DNA of 32,112 nucleotides from Roseicyclus sp. Its GTDB lineage: Bacteria > Pseudomonadota > Alphaproteobacteria > Rhodobacterales > Rhodobacteraceae. Below, piece after piece: positions 7,510 to 14,876 of this stretch. The notes beneath the pieces were generated by a model that searched no databases, was not told the origin of the DNA, and saw only the letters and a list, made by a program, of their open reading frames with translations. How positions within the stretch are numbered: position 1 is the first letter of the stretch; every line of letters starts with the position of its first letter. The position numbers were made by a program, and so were the translations under genes. The stretch is taken from positions 1 to 32,112 of the forward strand of contig JAESTV010000021.1 in NCBI GenBank assembly GCA_016763475.1. Reading direction: 5' to 3'.

Positions 7510-7612
7510 GGTGCCTCCGAGGTTTTGTTCGAAACTATCGCGCCCTGCTCCGGTTGCAACCCTTTGCCAAACCGCGTTGCAGGATGTGTGTCGATCGCCT
7601 ACATGAGCGGCC

Positions 7613-8137
7613 ATGAAGTTACCGATCCTGATTCACCCTGATCCACGCCTGAAAAAGGTGGCCGAGCCGGTTACGGACCTGTCAGATGGCTTGCGGCTAT
7701 TGGCCGACGACATGTTGGCAACCATGTACGACGCGCCGGGCATTGGCCTTGCCGCGCCGCAGCTTGGAGTTGCGACCCGGTTGATTGTGCTGGATTGCGT
7801 GAAGGAGGAGGGCGCCGCTCCGCGCCCATTGGCGATGTTCAATCCGTACGTCATTGCATCCTCGGACGAGGTGAGCACCTATGAGGAAGGCTGCCTGTCG
7901 ATCCCGGAGGTCTACGCCGACGTGACCCGCCCCGAGGCCGTAACCGTGGGTTGGGTCGACCCCAACGGAGCGTCGCGCGAAGAGACCTTCGATGGCCTGT
8001 GGGCCACCTGTATCCAGCACGAGATTGACCACCTCGAAGGTAAGTTGTTCATTGATTATCTCAGTGCGCTGAAGCGGCAGTTGATTACCCGCAAGATGGT
8101 GAAGCTGAAACGTGACCGCGCGCGGGAACAGATGTGA
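7613..8137 (+). CDS. def: Peptide deformylase, canonical copy
   Basis: A 174-residue metallo-hydrolase that removes the formyl group from the N-terminus of nascent proteins at the ribosome exit. All three signature motifs are intact: GIGLAAPQ (residues 43-50), EGCLS (92-96, metal ligand Cys94) and HEIDH (136-140, ligands His136 and His140, catalytic Glu137). The length fits type I bacterial deformylases, and the C-terminal helix LKRQLITRKMVKLKRDRAREQ is usual. This is the first of three tandem family members. Its stop overlaps the GTG start of the second copy as GTGA. With Fmt downstream it completes the formylation/deformylation cycle. Of the three copies, this one is almost certainly the housekeeping enzyme. 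Confidence 0.97.
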   Translation: MKLPILIHPDPRLKKVAEPVTDLSDGLRLLADDMLATMYDAPGIGLAAPQLGVATRLIVLDCVKEEGAAPRPLAMFNPYVIASSDEVSTYEEGCLSIPEVYADVTRPEAVTVGWVDPNGASREETFDGLWATCIQHEIDHLEGKLFIDYLSALKRQLITRKMVKLKRDRAREQM

Positions 8138-8631
8138 GCGTCAGGCCAATCCTGTTGTGGCCTGACCCGCGATTGACGCAGGTCTGCGACCCTTTCGTTT
8201 CGGGGGATCCGGCATTGGCCGGTTTGATCGAGGATCTCTTTGACAGCATGTATGCGGCCAATGGGCGTGGCCTTGCGGCGCCGCAAATTGGTGTGTTGCG
8301 CCGGGTTTTTGTGGTGGATGTGAGTTGGAAAGAGGCAACGCCGGACCCGCGTGTGTTCATCAACCCGCGACTGGTCCAAGGCGGCGACACAGACATCTGC
8401 ACCATGGAAGAGCAGTGCCTTTCGATCCCCGGCGTTCCGATGCCCGTGGATCGCCCGCAATCTGTGCAGTTGCAGTGGGAGACACCTGACTGGCAGCCCA
8501 AAGGATTGTCCTTCGATGGTGTTCTGGCGCGATGTGTTCAACATGAGTTGGATCACCTCAATGGCCGGGTGATCTTCGACCACCAACCACCGGAACGCCG
8601 CGCCACATTGGAGGCCCAATATGCCGGTTAA
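8134..8631 (+). CDS. Peptide deformylase family protein, second tandem copy (altered motif II)
   Basis: A 165-residue paralogue of the preceding deformylase. Motif I is GRGLAAPQ (44-51). Motif II reads EQCLS (93-97), so the usual glycine is glutamine, but the metal ligand Cys95 remains. Motif III is HELDH (137-141), with both histidines and catalytic Glu138 kept. Activity is therefore possible, perhaps on different substrates. The gene uses a GTG start overlapping the upstream stop by four bases, so translation is coupled. It lacks the basic C-terminal helix of the first copy and ends with ERRATLEAQYAG. Its own 3' end overlaps the third copy by 11 bases. Family assignment is certain; whether it deformylates peptides is open. 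Confidence 0.92.
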   Translation: MSVRPILLWPDPRLTQVCDPFVSGDPALAGLIEDLFDSMYAANGRGLAAPQIGVLRRVFVVDVSWKEATPDPRVFINPRLVQGGDTDICTMEEQCLSIPGVPMPVDRPQSVQLQWETPDWQPKGLSFDGVLARCVQHELDHLNGRVIFDHQPPERRATLEAQYAG

Positions 8632-9112
8632 GCCCTTTATCCCATGGCCAGACAAGCGCCTGCGCACAGCAGCGGCGCCGGTTGGCACGATTACGGATCT
8701 GCACCGCGCAATCTGGGACGATATGATCGACACAATGGAGAAGATGCCGGGTGTCGGCCTTGCCGCGCCGCAGATCGGTGTGATGCTTGGTCTGGCGGTG
8801 GTGGATGCCAGTGACACGCGTGGCTGCGCCGTGCGCATGGCCGATCCACAGATTGTGAATGTGTCGGACGACATCAATGTTCACCCGGAAGGCAGCCCCA
8901 ACCTCCCCGGGGTCAGCGCCAGGATTACCCGCCCCGCGCAGGTCACCGTGGCGTTCACCGATCACTTTGGAATGCGCGTACGGCAGGAATTTTCAGGGCT
9001 GTGGGCGACCTCTGTGCAGCACCAGATCGACCACCTTGCGGGGCGGATGTATTTTGACCGGCTCAGCAAAGTGAAACGTGACATGCTGATCAAGAAAGCC
9101 CGCAAGGCTTAG
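8621..9112 (+). CDS. Deformylase-like protein, third tandem copy (probable pseudoenzyme)
   Basis: A 163-residue deformylase homologue whose catalytic site is broken by substitution, not truncation. Motif I is intact (GVGLAAPQ, 44-51). In motif II the expected EGCLS is EGSPN (90-94), so the metal-binding cysteine is Ser92. In motif III HEIDH has become HQIDH (134-138), so the catalytic glutamate is Gln135 while both histidines remain. The open frame, normal length and GGAGG ribosome site argue for a conserved protein rather than a decaying pseudogene. Its 11-base overlap with the second copy ties it to the operon. It may bind formyl-peptide or the ribosome, or regulate the active copies. Those roles are inference. 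Confidence 0.9.
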   Translation: MPVKPFIPWPDKRLRTAAAPVGTITDLHRAIWDDMIDTMEKMPGVGLAAPQIGVMLGLAVVDASDTRGCAVRMADPQIVNVSDDINVHPEGSPNLPGVSARITRPAQVTVAFTDHFGMRVRQEFSGLWATSVQHQIDHLAGRMYFDRLSKVKRDMLIKKARKA

Positions 9113-9381
9113 GGCATTTCCTGTCCAGTTGTATTCACCGATACGCCCCTAACGCCCATGTTTTGCAAACCTCGCTTCGCGGGGCTGGGTGAATTTTCGA
9201 TTCTGGCTGGACCGGAATTGCTCCAGATCGGTGTGGACGCCTGAGAACAAGCGCGTTTGCATCACCCATACGCCCGCTCGCCCTGTTCGCCGCCCTCTCT
9301 GCCGCTTTTCGCCGGCCCCATGGCGGGCGCGGGGGTGACCTGCTAGATCAGCGGCACCTGACCCCAAGCGCCGAGGAAGCC
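9113..9381 (+). other. Gap between the deformylase trio and fmt
   Basis: I find no gene in these 269 bases. A short hairpin at 9170-9184 (CCTCGC, loop TTC, GCGGGG, with one G-U pair) may end the deformylase transcript. If so, fmt would have its own promoter in the remaining sequence. Confidence 0.5.
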
Positions 9382-10287
9382 ATGCGCCTCATCTTCATGG
9401 GAACGCCCGATTTCTCCGTCCCGGTGCTGGATGCGCTGGTGGAGGCGGGCCATGACATTGCCGCTGTCTATTCCCAACCACCCCGCCCGGCGGGGCGTGG
9501 TAAAAAGGACCGGCCAAGCCCGGTGCAGGCGCGGGCTGAGGCGCTGGGCCTTCCGGTGCGCCATCCGGTCAGCTTGAAGGACGCTGGGGCACAGACGGAT
9601 TTTGCGGCGCTAAATGCTGATGCTGCCGTCGTTGTGGCCTACGGCCTGATCCTGCCGCAGGTGATTTTGGATGCGCCCACACGGGGCTGCCTGAATATCC
9701 ATGCCTCGCTGCTGCCGCGCTGGCGTGGTGCCGCGCCGATCCAGCGGGCGATCATGGCGGGGGATGCCAACACGGGTGTGTGCATCATGCAGATGGAGGC
9801 CGGGCTTGATACCGGCCCGGTGCTGTCGCGCCACGAGGTTCAGATTGGGCCGGAGGAGACGGCTGGCGCGCTTCATGATCGCCTGTCCGCGCTTGGCGCA
9901 ACTGCAATTGTTGAGGCGTTGGCGCAATTGGATCAGCTGACCCCCGTGCCGCAGCCGGTTGAGGGTGTCACCTATGCCGCAAAGATTGAAAAATCCGAGG
10001 CAAAGCTGGATTGGGGTGCATCCGCATCCCATATCAATAGGCAGATCCTTGGCCTGTCACCGTTTCCGGGCGCCTGGACCATGGCGGGTGGCAAGCGGCT
10101 TAAGCTGCTGTCCAGCCGGGTGACTAGCGGCAGCGGCGAACCGGGAACAGTGGTGCTCGGCTTGACAATTGCCTGCGGCGAAGGTGCCGTTGAGGTCACA
10201 CGTGTCCAGCCGGAAGGCAAAGGCGCGATGGACACAAAGGACTACCTTTTGGGCGCACGTATCGCGCCGGGAACGGTTTTGGGTTAA
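9382..10287 (+). CDS. fmt: Methionyl-tRNA formyltransferase
   Basis: A 301-residue cytosolic enzyme that formylates Met-tRNA(fMet) using 10-formyltetrahydrofolate, which marks the initiator tRNA. The N-terminal Rossmann domain begins [19 protein letters not shown]. The catalytic residues are Asn105 and His107 in [19 protein letters not shown] and Asp143 in [11 protein letters not shown], matching the known enzyme's arrangement. [16 protein letters not shown] marks the linker to the C-terminal tRNA-binding barrel. The ATG has a GAGGAAG ribosome site directly upstream. It follows the deformylase-family genes after a 269-base gap, giving the frequent def-fmt neighbourhood. The protein looks complete and active. 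Confidence 0.97.
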   Translation: MRLIFMGTPDFSVPVLDALVEAGHDIAAVYSQPPRPAGRGKKDRPSPVQARAEALGLPVRHPVSLKDAGAQTDFAALNADAAVVVAYGLILPQVILDAPTRGCLNIHASLLPRWRGAAPIQRAIMAGDANTGVCIMQMEAGLDTGPVLSRHEVQIGPEETAGALHDRLSALGATAIVEALAQLDQLTPVPQPVEGVTYAAKIEKSEAKLDWGASASHINRQILGLSPFPGAWTMAGGKRLKLLSSRVTSGSGEPGTVVLGLTIACGEGAVEVTRVQPEGKGAMDTKDYLLGARIAPGTVLG

Positions 10288-10321
10288 AGCGTCCTGCGGG
10301 CCGCGATATTGGAGAACACAT

Positions 10322-10591
10322 ATGATCCTGTTTTCATTCTTCGGATCTTTGATGCTCGCAGGGGTTGTGGCTTTCCTGTTTGAAAAGTGGGGCTGGACCC
10401 ACAATGGCATCATTCCATCCGTCTTCATCGCGTGGGGTGCGGTCTTGGTGCTCTATTTCATCCGCTCGCTTTTCGGGTTCAGCCTAGGCTCACCGGGGAT
10501 TGACGCGGTGATCGGCTCGGCGGCGGCCCTGATTTTGATCCCAACGGAATACGCCAGCAAGAAACGCACACGGAACCGGCGTGATCGGTAG
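10322..10591 (+). CDS. Small membrane protein of unknown function
   Basis: An 89-residue hydrophobic protein that I do not recognise. It has three likely membrane segments: the N-terminal MILFSFFGSLMLAGVVAFLF, a second around GIIPSVFIAWGAVLVLYFI, and a third around GIDAVIGSAAALILIP. A strongly basic tail (KKRTRNRRDR) should stay in the cytoplasm. The frame is open upstream inside fmt, but ATG 10322 has a GGAG site (TTGGAGAACACAT), so I start there. It lies 34 bases after fmt and may share its transcript. Nothing in the sequence indicates transport or enzymatic residues, so no function is proposed. Confidence 0.75.
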   Translation: MILFSFFGSLMLAGVVAFLFEKWGWTHNGIIPSVFIAWGAVLVLYFIRSLFGFSLGSPGIDAVIGSAAALILIPTEYASKKRTRNRRDR

Positions 10592-10627
10592 GACCACATT
10601 TGCCGCGGTGCAGCACTTGCACGCCGC

Positions 10628-10666
10628 TGCGCAATAATTTACCCCTCACGCAATGCATTGCGCAAT
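10628..10666. promoter_or_regulatory. Palindromic TGCGCAAT cluster upstream of mcl1 (candidate operator)
   Basis: TGCGCAAT occurs at 10628 and again at 10659, 31 bases (about three helical turns) apart. The second copy lies inside the 10-bp palindrome ATTGCGCAAT (10657-10666), which overlaps the 14-bp perfect palindrome CGCAATGCATTGCG (10649-10662). All lie 20-58 bases before the mcl1 start. The TTGC/GCAA symmetry resembles the sites of ScfR/RamB-type acyl-CoA metabolism regulators. That link is inference. Confidence 0.5.
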
Positions 10667-10685
10667 TTCCTTTCGTGAGGTCCCC

Positions 10686-11642
10686 ATGAGCTTCCGCGTT
10701 CAACCTGCCCCGATTGCCCGCCCCAACCGCTGTCAACTGTTTGGCCCCGGCTCTCGCCCACAGATTTTCGAGAAAATGGCGGCGTCCGCGGCGGATGTGA
10801 TCAACCTCGATCTAGAGGATTCGGTTGCGCCAGACGACAAGCCACAGGCGCGCGCCAATATCATTGCGGCGATCAAGGATATCAACTGGGGTGAAAAGAC
10901 GTTGAGTGTGCGGATCAATGGTCTCGACACACCTTATTGGTACCGCGATGTGGTTGAGTTGCTGGAGGCCGACACGCCCCGCCTCGACATCATCATGATC
11001 CCCAAGGTTGGCTGTGCCTCGGATATCTACGCCGTCGATGCGCTGGTCAGCGCGATTGAAGCTGCAAAGGGGCGTACCAAACCTATCGGTTTTGAGGTCA
11101 TCATCGAAAGTGCGGCGGGTATTGCCCATGTGGAAGAGATCGCCGCCGCCTCACCCCGAATGCAGGCGATGAGCCTTGGGGCGGCGGATTTTGCGGCGTC
11201 TATGGGGATGCAGACCACCGGGATCGGTGGCACCCAGGAGAACTATTATATGCTCCATGACGGTGTGAAACATTGGTCTGATCCGTGGCATTGGGCACAA
11301 ACCGCAATTGTTGCCGCTTGTCGTACCCACGGTGTGCTGCCGGTGGACGGGCCGTTTGGCGACTTTTCGGACGACGAAGGGTTCCGCGCTCAGGCAAGGC
11401 GGTCGGTGACCTTGGGTATGGTTGGCAAATGGGCGATCCATCCCAGGCAAGTCGCTATCGCAAATGAGGTCTTCACCCCGTCCGAGCAAGCGGTCAGCGA
11501 GGCGCAGGAGATCCTTGCCGCCATGGAGAAGGCCAAAGCGGAAGGCGCTGGCGCAACCGTGTATAAGGGGCGTCTGGTGGACATCGCTACGATCAAACAG
11601 GCGGAAGTCATCGTCAAACAGGCTCAAATGATCGCGGGTTAG
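10686..11642 (+). CDS. mcl1: L-malyl-CoA/beta-methylmalyl-CoA lyase
   Basis: A 318-residue enzyme of the CitE/HpcH aldolase family, very similar in pattern to Rhodobacter Mcl1. Mcl1 reversibly cleaves beta-methylmalyl-CoA to glyoxylate plus propionyl-CoA and forms malyl-CoA from acetyl-CoA. It serves the ethylmalonyl-CoA pathway used to assimilate acetate. Diagnostic stretches are the N-terminal ARPNRCQLFGPGSRP, INLDLEDSVAPDDK (metal-binding acidic cluster), FEVIIESAAGIAHVEEIAA, SLGAADFAASMGMQTTGIG and MVGKWAIHPRQV. An upstream in-frame ATG at 10653 exists, but ATG 10686 begins the conserved MSFRVQPAP sequence and has a GAGG site. A palindromic cluster lies just upstream. The neighbours do not include other pathway genes. 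Confidence 0.95.
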   Translation: MSFRVQPAPIARPNRCQLFGPGSRPQIFEKMAASAADVINLDLEDSVAPDDKPQARANIIAAIKDINWGEKTLSVRINGLDTPYWYRDVVELLEADTPRLDIIMIPKVGCASDIYAVDALVSAIEAAKGRTKPIGFEVIIESAAGIAHVEEIAAASPRMQAMSLGAADFAASMGMQTTGIGGTQENYYMLHDGVKHWSDPWHWAQTAIVAACRTHGVLPVDGPFGDFSDDEGFRAQARRSVTLGMVGKWAIHPRQVAIANEVFTPSEQAVSEAQEILAAMEKAKAEGAGATVYKGRLVDIATIKQAEVIVKQAQMIAG

Positions 11643-11715
11643 TCAGGGCACGTTAACTGTCGAGTAGGTGCCGCCGCATACCCTGGGCTCAAACGGGTGA
11701 TTTTGGGGTCGGGTG

Positions 11716-12909
11716 ATGGGGTATTCTGTCTTTGTTGATATAGCGGCGGCTCTGGCTGTGACGGCCCTTCTTGCGGAAAGCTACGGCGTTATGCGGCGCA
11801 AGTTCGTTGGTGCCGCACTTGCCCCGATTGTCCTGGGGGTCCTCTTTGGCCTGATGGCTTTGGTGCAAATGCACCGACCGCTGGAACCTTTTGACGGCTT
11901 TATTATTGACCTTCGCAATATCCCTATCGCCCTTTCGGGCGCTTTTCTGGGATGGCGGGGCCTTGTTCCGTGCCTCGTTATCGCGTTGGCCACGGGGTAT
12001 GGGATCGGCGGTGTCGGTGCCACCTCGGGGATGTGGGGAATGGTTCTTGCGGGTTTGGCGGGTATGATCTGGGCGCGAAAGACAGCACATCTTGAGGAAC
12101 GCAACTTCAGCGTATTGATGTTGCTGGCAATCGCAATGTCGGCCCATCTGTTGGCTGGATTGGCGCTTCCCAATGACATTGCTGTGTGGTTTTTCACAAC
12201 TGCTGCCGGCCCAATACTGGCGATGAACCTGATCGCCATTCCTTTGATCGGTGCCTTGTTGGAACGGGAAAACCGGCGCATCCTTCAGGAAAACCACATG
12301 GCTGCCGCGATAACGCGGGATCCCGCGACGGGCCTGCTGACCGGCCCCGCCTTTGTCCGGGAGCTCATGAACGCCTACGCTGCGCGTTCGTTTGGAACCT
12401 ATGCAGGTTTCCTGTCGATCAAGTTGGAATCCGCCTTCTGGCCATCGGTATTTGGGCGTGTCCGAAAATCTGTGAACCCAGTGGTGGACCGGGAATTGCT
12501 GTCCGCGCATCTGGAGTATTCGGAGCTTGCCGGATCCTGTGCGGACGGTCGAATTCTGATCCCGATCAGCAAAAATGAGCTGGATCACATCAATCGGATA
12601 AAATCTGATCTGCGCCAGGCTTTGACCTCTGCCAAGGCTGGAGCGGCTTATGATGGCCTGATCCATCTGACGGTGATTGATGCAACTGACCCGGCGGAAT
12701 TCCAGCGTGTCACTGAAACCGCCGCATTGGAAACACAACCGGATTGGCGCAGACGCAGCGCCCGCGTGCGGTTTTCGTTCAAACCTCCGGGTGAAATGTC
12801 GTTTGTGCAGCGGGCCCGCCTGTTCAATCCGGACGTGCATGACGTTCTTTTCGCAAAGGCCGAGTTTTTGATTTGCCGAAGCCGGAGCCGAAGCCGAAGT
12901 CGGACCTGA
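11716..12909 (+). CDS. 5TM-LYT membrane receptor-like protein with degenerate GGDEF-like C-terminus
   Basis: A 397-residue membrane protein. Residues 1-180 form about six hydrophobic helices and carry the 5TM-5TMR_LYT signature known from LytS/YhcK sensors: FIIDLRNIPIALSGAFLGW, then a glycine-rich GYGIGGVGATSGMW. After a charged helix (LLERENRRILQENHM), residues 200-213 read RDPATGLLTGPAF, which resembles the opening DxLTGLxNRRxF of GGDEF diguanylate cyclases. No GG[DE]EF catalytic motif follows, so cyclase activity is not expected. The last residues are alternating Arg-Ser encoded by a hexanucleotide repeat. GTG 11713 is an alternative start; ATG 11716 follows a G-rich ribosome site. It is probably a sensor or a partner-binding protein. 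Confidence in the N-terminal domain is good; the GGDEF relation is tentative. Confidence 0.75.
   Translation: MGYSVFVDIAAALAVTALLAESYGVMRRKFVGAALAPIVLGVLFGLMALVQMHRPLEPFDGFIIDLRNIPIALSGAFLGWRGLVPCLVIALATGYGIGGVGATSGMWGMVLAGLAGMIWARKTAHLEERNFSVLMLLAIAMSAHLLAGLALPNDIAVWFFTTAAGPILAMNLIAIPLIGALLERENRRILQENHMAAAITRDPATGLLTGPAFVRELMNAYAARSFGTYAGFLSIKLESAFWPSVFGRVRKSVNPVVDRELLSAHLEYSELAGSCADGRILIPISKNELDHINRIKSDLRQALTSAKAGAAYDGLIHLTVIDATDPAEFQRVTETAALETQPDWRRRSARVRFSFKPPGEMSFVQRARLFNPDVHDVLFAKAEFLICRSRSRSRSRT
12877..12903 (+). repeat. CGAAGC-type hexanucleotide repeat at the gene's 3' end
   Basis: Four and a half near-identical six-base units (CGAAGC, CGGAGC, CGAAGC, CGAAGT, CGG) encode the Arg-Ser tail just before the stop codon. 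The repeat is in frame, so slippage would lengthen or shorten the tail without disrupting the protein. Confidence 0.85.
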
Positions 12910-12945
12910 GCGCCAAACCGCGCCAGGGCCTGACCATCTGCCGAG

Positions 12946-12975
12946 TTGCATCCGCGTATCTGCGCATCATATACC
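12946..12975 (+). promoter_or_regulatory. Candidate sigma70 promoter of accA
   Basis: TTGCAT (12946-12951) and TATACC (12970-12975) are separated by 18 bases, ending 33 bases before the accA start. The match is fair and the position sensible, but it has not been tested. Confidence 0.4.
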
Positions 12976-13008
12976 TAGACGTCGGTCCACGATGCAGAAA
13001 GACGCGTG

Positions 13009-13968
13009 ATGAACTACCTCGATTTCGAAAAACCCCTTGCCGAGATTGAAGGCAAAGCCGAAGAACTGCGCGCCATGGCGCGCCGGGAAGAGGGGATGGA
13101 TGTTGCAGATCAAGCGGCAGCGCTCGACAAAAAAGCGGCCGATATGCTGCACGAAATTTACAAGAACCTGACCCCTTGGCGGAAATGCCAGGTCGCGCGG
13201 CACGCGCAACGCCCCCACTGCAAAGACTATATTGAGGTGTTGTTTTCCGAATACACGCCGCTTGCAGGTGACCGGAATTTTGCCGATGATCACGCGATCA
13301 TGGGCGGCTTGGCACGGTTCGACGACACACCTGTTGTCGTCATCGGCCATGAAAAGGGTCATGACACCAAAACCCGGATTGAACGCAACTTTGGCATGGC
13401 GCGGCCCGAAGGCTACCGAAAAGCGGTGCGCCTGATGGATCTGGCTGACCGATTCAACTTACCCGTCATTACGTTGGTCGACACTCCAGGCGCCTATCCC
13501 GGCAAAGGTGCCGAGGAACGTGGCCAGTCCGAGGCTATTGCACGTACAACCGAGAAGTGTTTGCAGATCGGTGTGCCGCTGATTTCCGTCATCATCGGTG
13601 AGGGTGGCTCTGGCGGCGCGGTTGCGTTTGCCACTGCGGATCGCCTCGCCATGTTGGAGCACTCGGTTTATTCCGTTATCAGCCCCGAAGGCTGCGCCTC
13701 GATCCTGTGGAAAGACTCCGAGAAGATGCGCGAAGCGGCAGAGGCGCTGCGTCTGACGGCGCAAGATTTGTATAAACTGGGTGTGTGTGATGTGGTCATT
13801 GACGAGCCACTTGGCGGCGCGCAACGGGACAAGCAGGCAACCATCGCCAGTGTGGGCAAGGCTATCACCACGATGCTGGCCGAAGTCGGCGACGTGGATC
13901 GTGATGCGCTGATCGCAAGCCGTCGCCGCAAATTCCTCGATATCGGGGCCAAGGGTTTGGCGGCCTGA
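13009..13968 (+). CDS. accA: Acetyl-CoA carboxylase carboxyltransferase subunit alpha
   Basis: A 319-residue subunit that, with AccD, transfers carboxyl from carboxybiotin to acetyl-CoA to give malonyl-CoA, the first step of fatty acid synthesis. The N-terminal coiled region starts [20 protein letters not shown]. The crotonase-like core contains [44 protein letters not shown], the oxyanion-hole glycines in [13 protein letters not shown], and [12 protein letters not shown]. The length equals that of the bacterial family. ATG 13009 and GTG 13006 are adjacent possible starts; only a weak AGAAAG precedes them, so the exact first codon is uncertain by one residue. It has a candidate promoter of its own, and no accD is nearby. 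It appears fully functional. Confidence 0.97.
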   Translation: MNYLDFEKPLAEIEGKAEELRAMARREEGMDVADQAAALDKKAADMLHEIYKNLTPWRKCQVARHAQRPHCKDYIEVLFSEYTPLAGDRNFADDHAIMGGLARFDDTPVVVIGHEKGHDTKTRIERNFGMARPEGYRKAVRLMDLADRFNLPVITLVDTPGAYPGKGAEERGQSEAIARTTEKCLQIGVPLISVIIGEGGSGGAVAFATADRLAMLEHSVYSVISPEGCASILWKDSEKMREAAEALRLTAQDLYKLGVCDVVIDEPLGGAQRDKQATIASVGKAITTMLAEVGDVDRDALIASRRRKFLDIGAKGLAA

Positions 13969-14046
13969 CGCGGCCAAACCCTGATCTGATCCAACTGCGC
14001 CGCTGTCGCTGTTATTCTGCGCGCAGGATTATCCGAAACCCGTTTC

Positions 14047-14063
14047 GCCTATTCGGCATAGGC
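14047..14063. terminator. Hairpin at the end of the ftsE-ftsX-plsC operon
   Basis: GCCTAT and ATAGGC form a perfect 6-bp stem around the loop TCGGC, one base beyond the stop codon of the last minus-strand gene. An adjacent second inverted repeat, CGAAAC/GTTTCG, spans 14034-14047. Neither is followed by a clear T-run, so termination is only suggested. Confidence 0.4.
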
Positions 14064-14064
14064 C

Positions 14065-14283
14065 CTAGCGCCGCGCGAACACAATCGCGGCAAAGATCAT
14101 GATCATTGCGGCCAGAATTGCACAGGCGGTCAGCACCATGACGCTGACGGCGTCAGAACATTGGGCCGCGCCGGGGCATCCGCGGGACCGCCAATCCGAA
14201 AGCGCGGCAAAGAAGACAAACCCTGCCGCCAGACCGGTGACAAGGCCGACAAGAAACAGGCAAGATGCCAGAGCTTTTACCAC
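14065..14283 (-). CDS. Small two-helix membrane protein of unknown function
   Basis: A 72-residue protein with two strong hydrophobic helices: one near residues 5-28 (LASCLFLVGLVTGLAAGFVFFAAL) and one near 47-69 (VSVMVLTACAILAAMIMIFAAIVF). A short loop between them carries two cysteines (GCPGAAQC) that could form a disulfide in the periplasm. It starts with GTG and overlaps the end of the PPOX gene by seven bases, so it is translationally coupled and belongs to the ftsE operon. I do not recognise the family. The hydrophobic pattern, coupling and open frame support a real gene. Confidence 0.65.
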   Translation of the reverse strand: MVKALASCLFLVGLVTGLAAGFVFFAALSDWRSRGCPGAAQCSDAVSVMVLTACAILAAMIMIFAAIVFARR

Positions 14284-14876
14284 ATCCGCCCTTTGGCGTT
14301 TTCGGCGTAACCCGCATCGTAGCTTTCGCCGTCAAAACCCTCGTGTATGGCTTTCAAAAAATCCCCGGCGCTTGGCAGGCCGTCTGAATCATTGCGGGTC
14401 CAAAGCCCGGACCGCAGCAGCGCCTTGGCGCACTGGAAGTAGACCTCACCCACGTGAATTACGATCACCGTTTTCGGGTGTTTTCCGCGTTGCTCGAATG
14501 TCGCTGTGACCTGCGGATCGTCACTGACAACCGCCGTGCCATTCACCCGCACCACGTTGTTTGCGCCGGGCACCATGAACATCAGCGACACACGCCCGTC
14601 TCGCACGATGTTTCGCAAATTGTCGATGCGGTTGTTGCCGCGCCAGTCAGGCAACCAGATCGTGTTGTCGTCCACGATGCGGACCACTGGCCCATCGTCG
14701 CCACGAGGGGTTGCATCGGTGCCTTCCGGGCCCACGGTTGACAGGATCAGAAACCGGGAAGCCTCAATCCAGCGGTGATAAAGCGGGGTTACGCGCTGGG
14801 TGACTTTGGTGATCGCGGCCTCCATCGCAGGTCCATAAAGGGCCTCCAACGCTTCGATGTCAGTCAGCGTTTTCAT
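14277..14876 (-). CDS. PPOX-class (pyridoxamine 5'-phosphate oxidase-like) flavin-binding protein
   Basis: A 199-residue protein of the split-barrel FMN-binding fold used by pyridoxamine phosphate oxidases and related flavin or heme proteins. The barrel is visible from ASRFLILSTVGPEGTDATPRGDDG through IWLPDWRGNNRIDNLRNIVRDGRVSLMFMVPG. The RGNNRIDNLRNI and VSLMFMVPG segments are typical flavin-phosphate contacts in the family. The likely start is ATG 14876 (MKTLTDIEAL), which has an AGGGAGAG ribosome site. An upstream ATG at 14903 is possible but lies deeper in plsC. The gene overlaps the plsC 3' end by 17 bases. Its partner and substrate are unknown; a general redox or B6-salvage role would be guesswork. 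Confidence 0.85.
   Translation of the reverse strand: MKTLTDIEALEALYGPAMEAAITKVTQRVTPLYHRWIEASRFLILSTVGPEGTDATPRGDDGPVVRIVDDNTIWLPDWRGNNRIDNLRNIVRDGRVSLMFMVPGANNVVRVNGTAVVSDDPQVTATFEQRGKHPKTVIVIHVGEVYFQCAKALLRSGLWTRNDSDGLPSAGDFLKAIHEGFDGESYDAGYAENAKGRMW

Noticed and set aside
12877-12909. Eukaryote-like RS domain
   Set aside because: The Arg-Ser tail is explained by a short hexanucleotide repeat; no splicing-type context exists.
11689-12951. 420-codon minus-strand frame opposite the 5TM-LYT gene
   Set aside because: Composition is rich in Arg, His, Gln and Ser without domain motifs, while the plus strand gives clear membrane helices.
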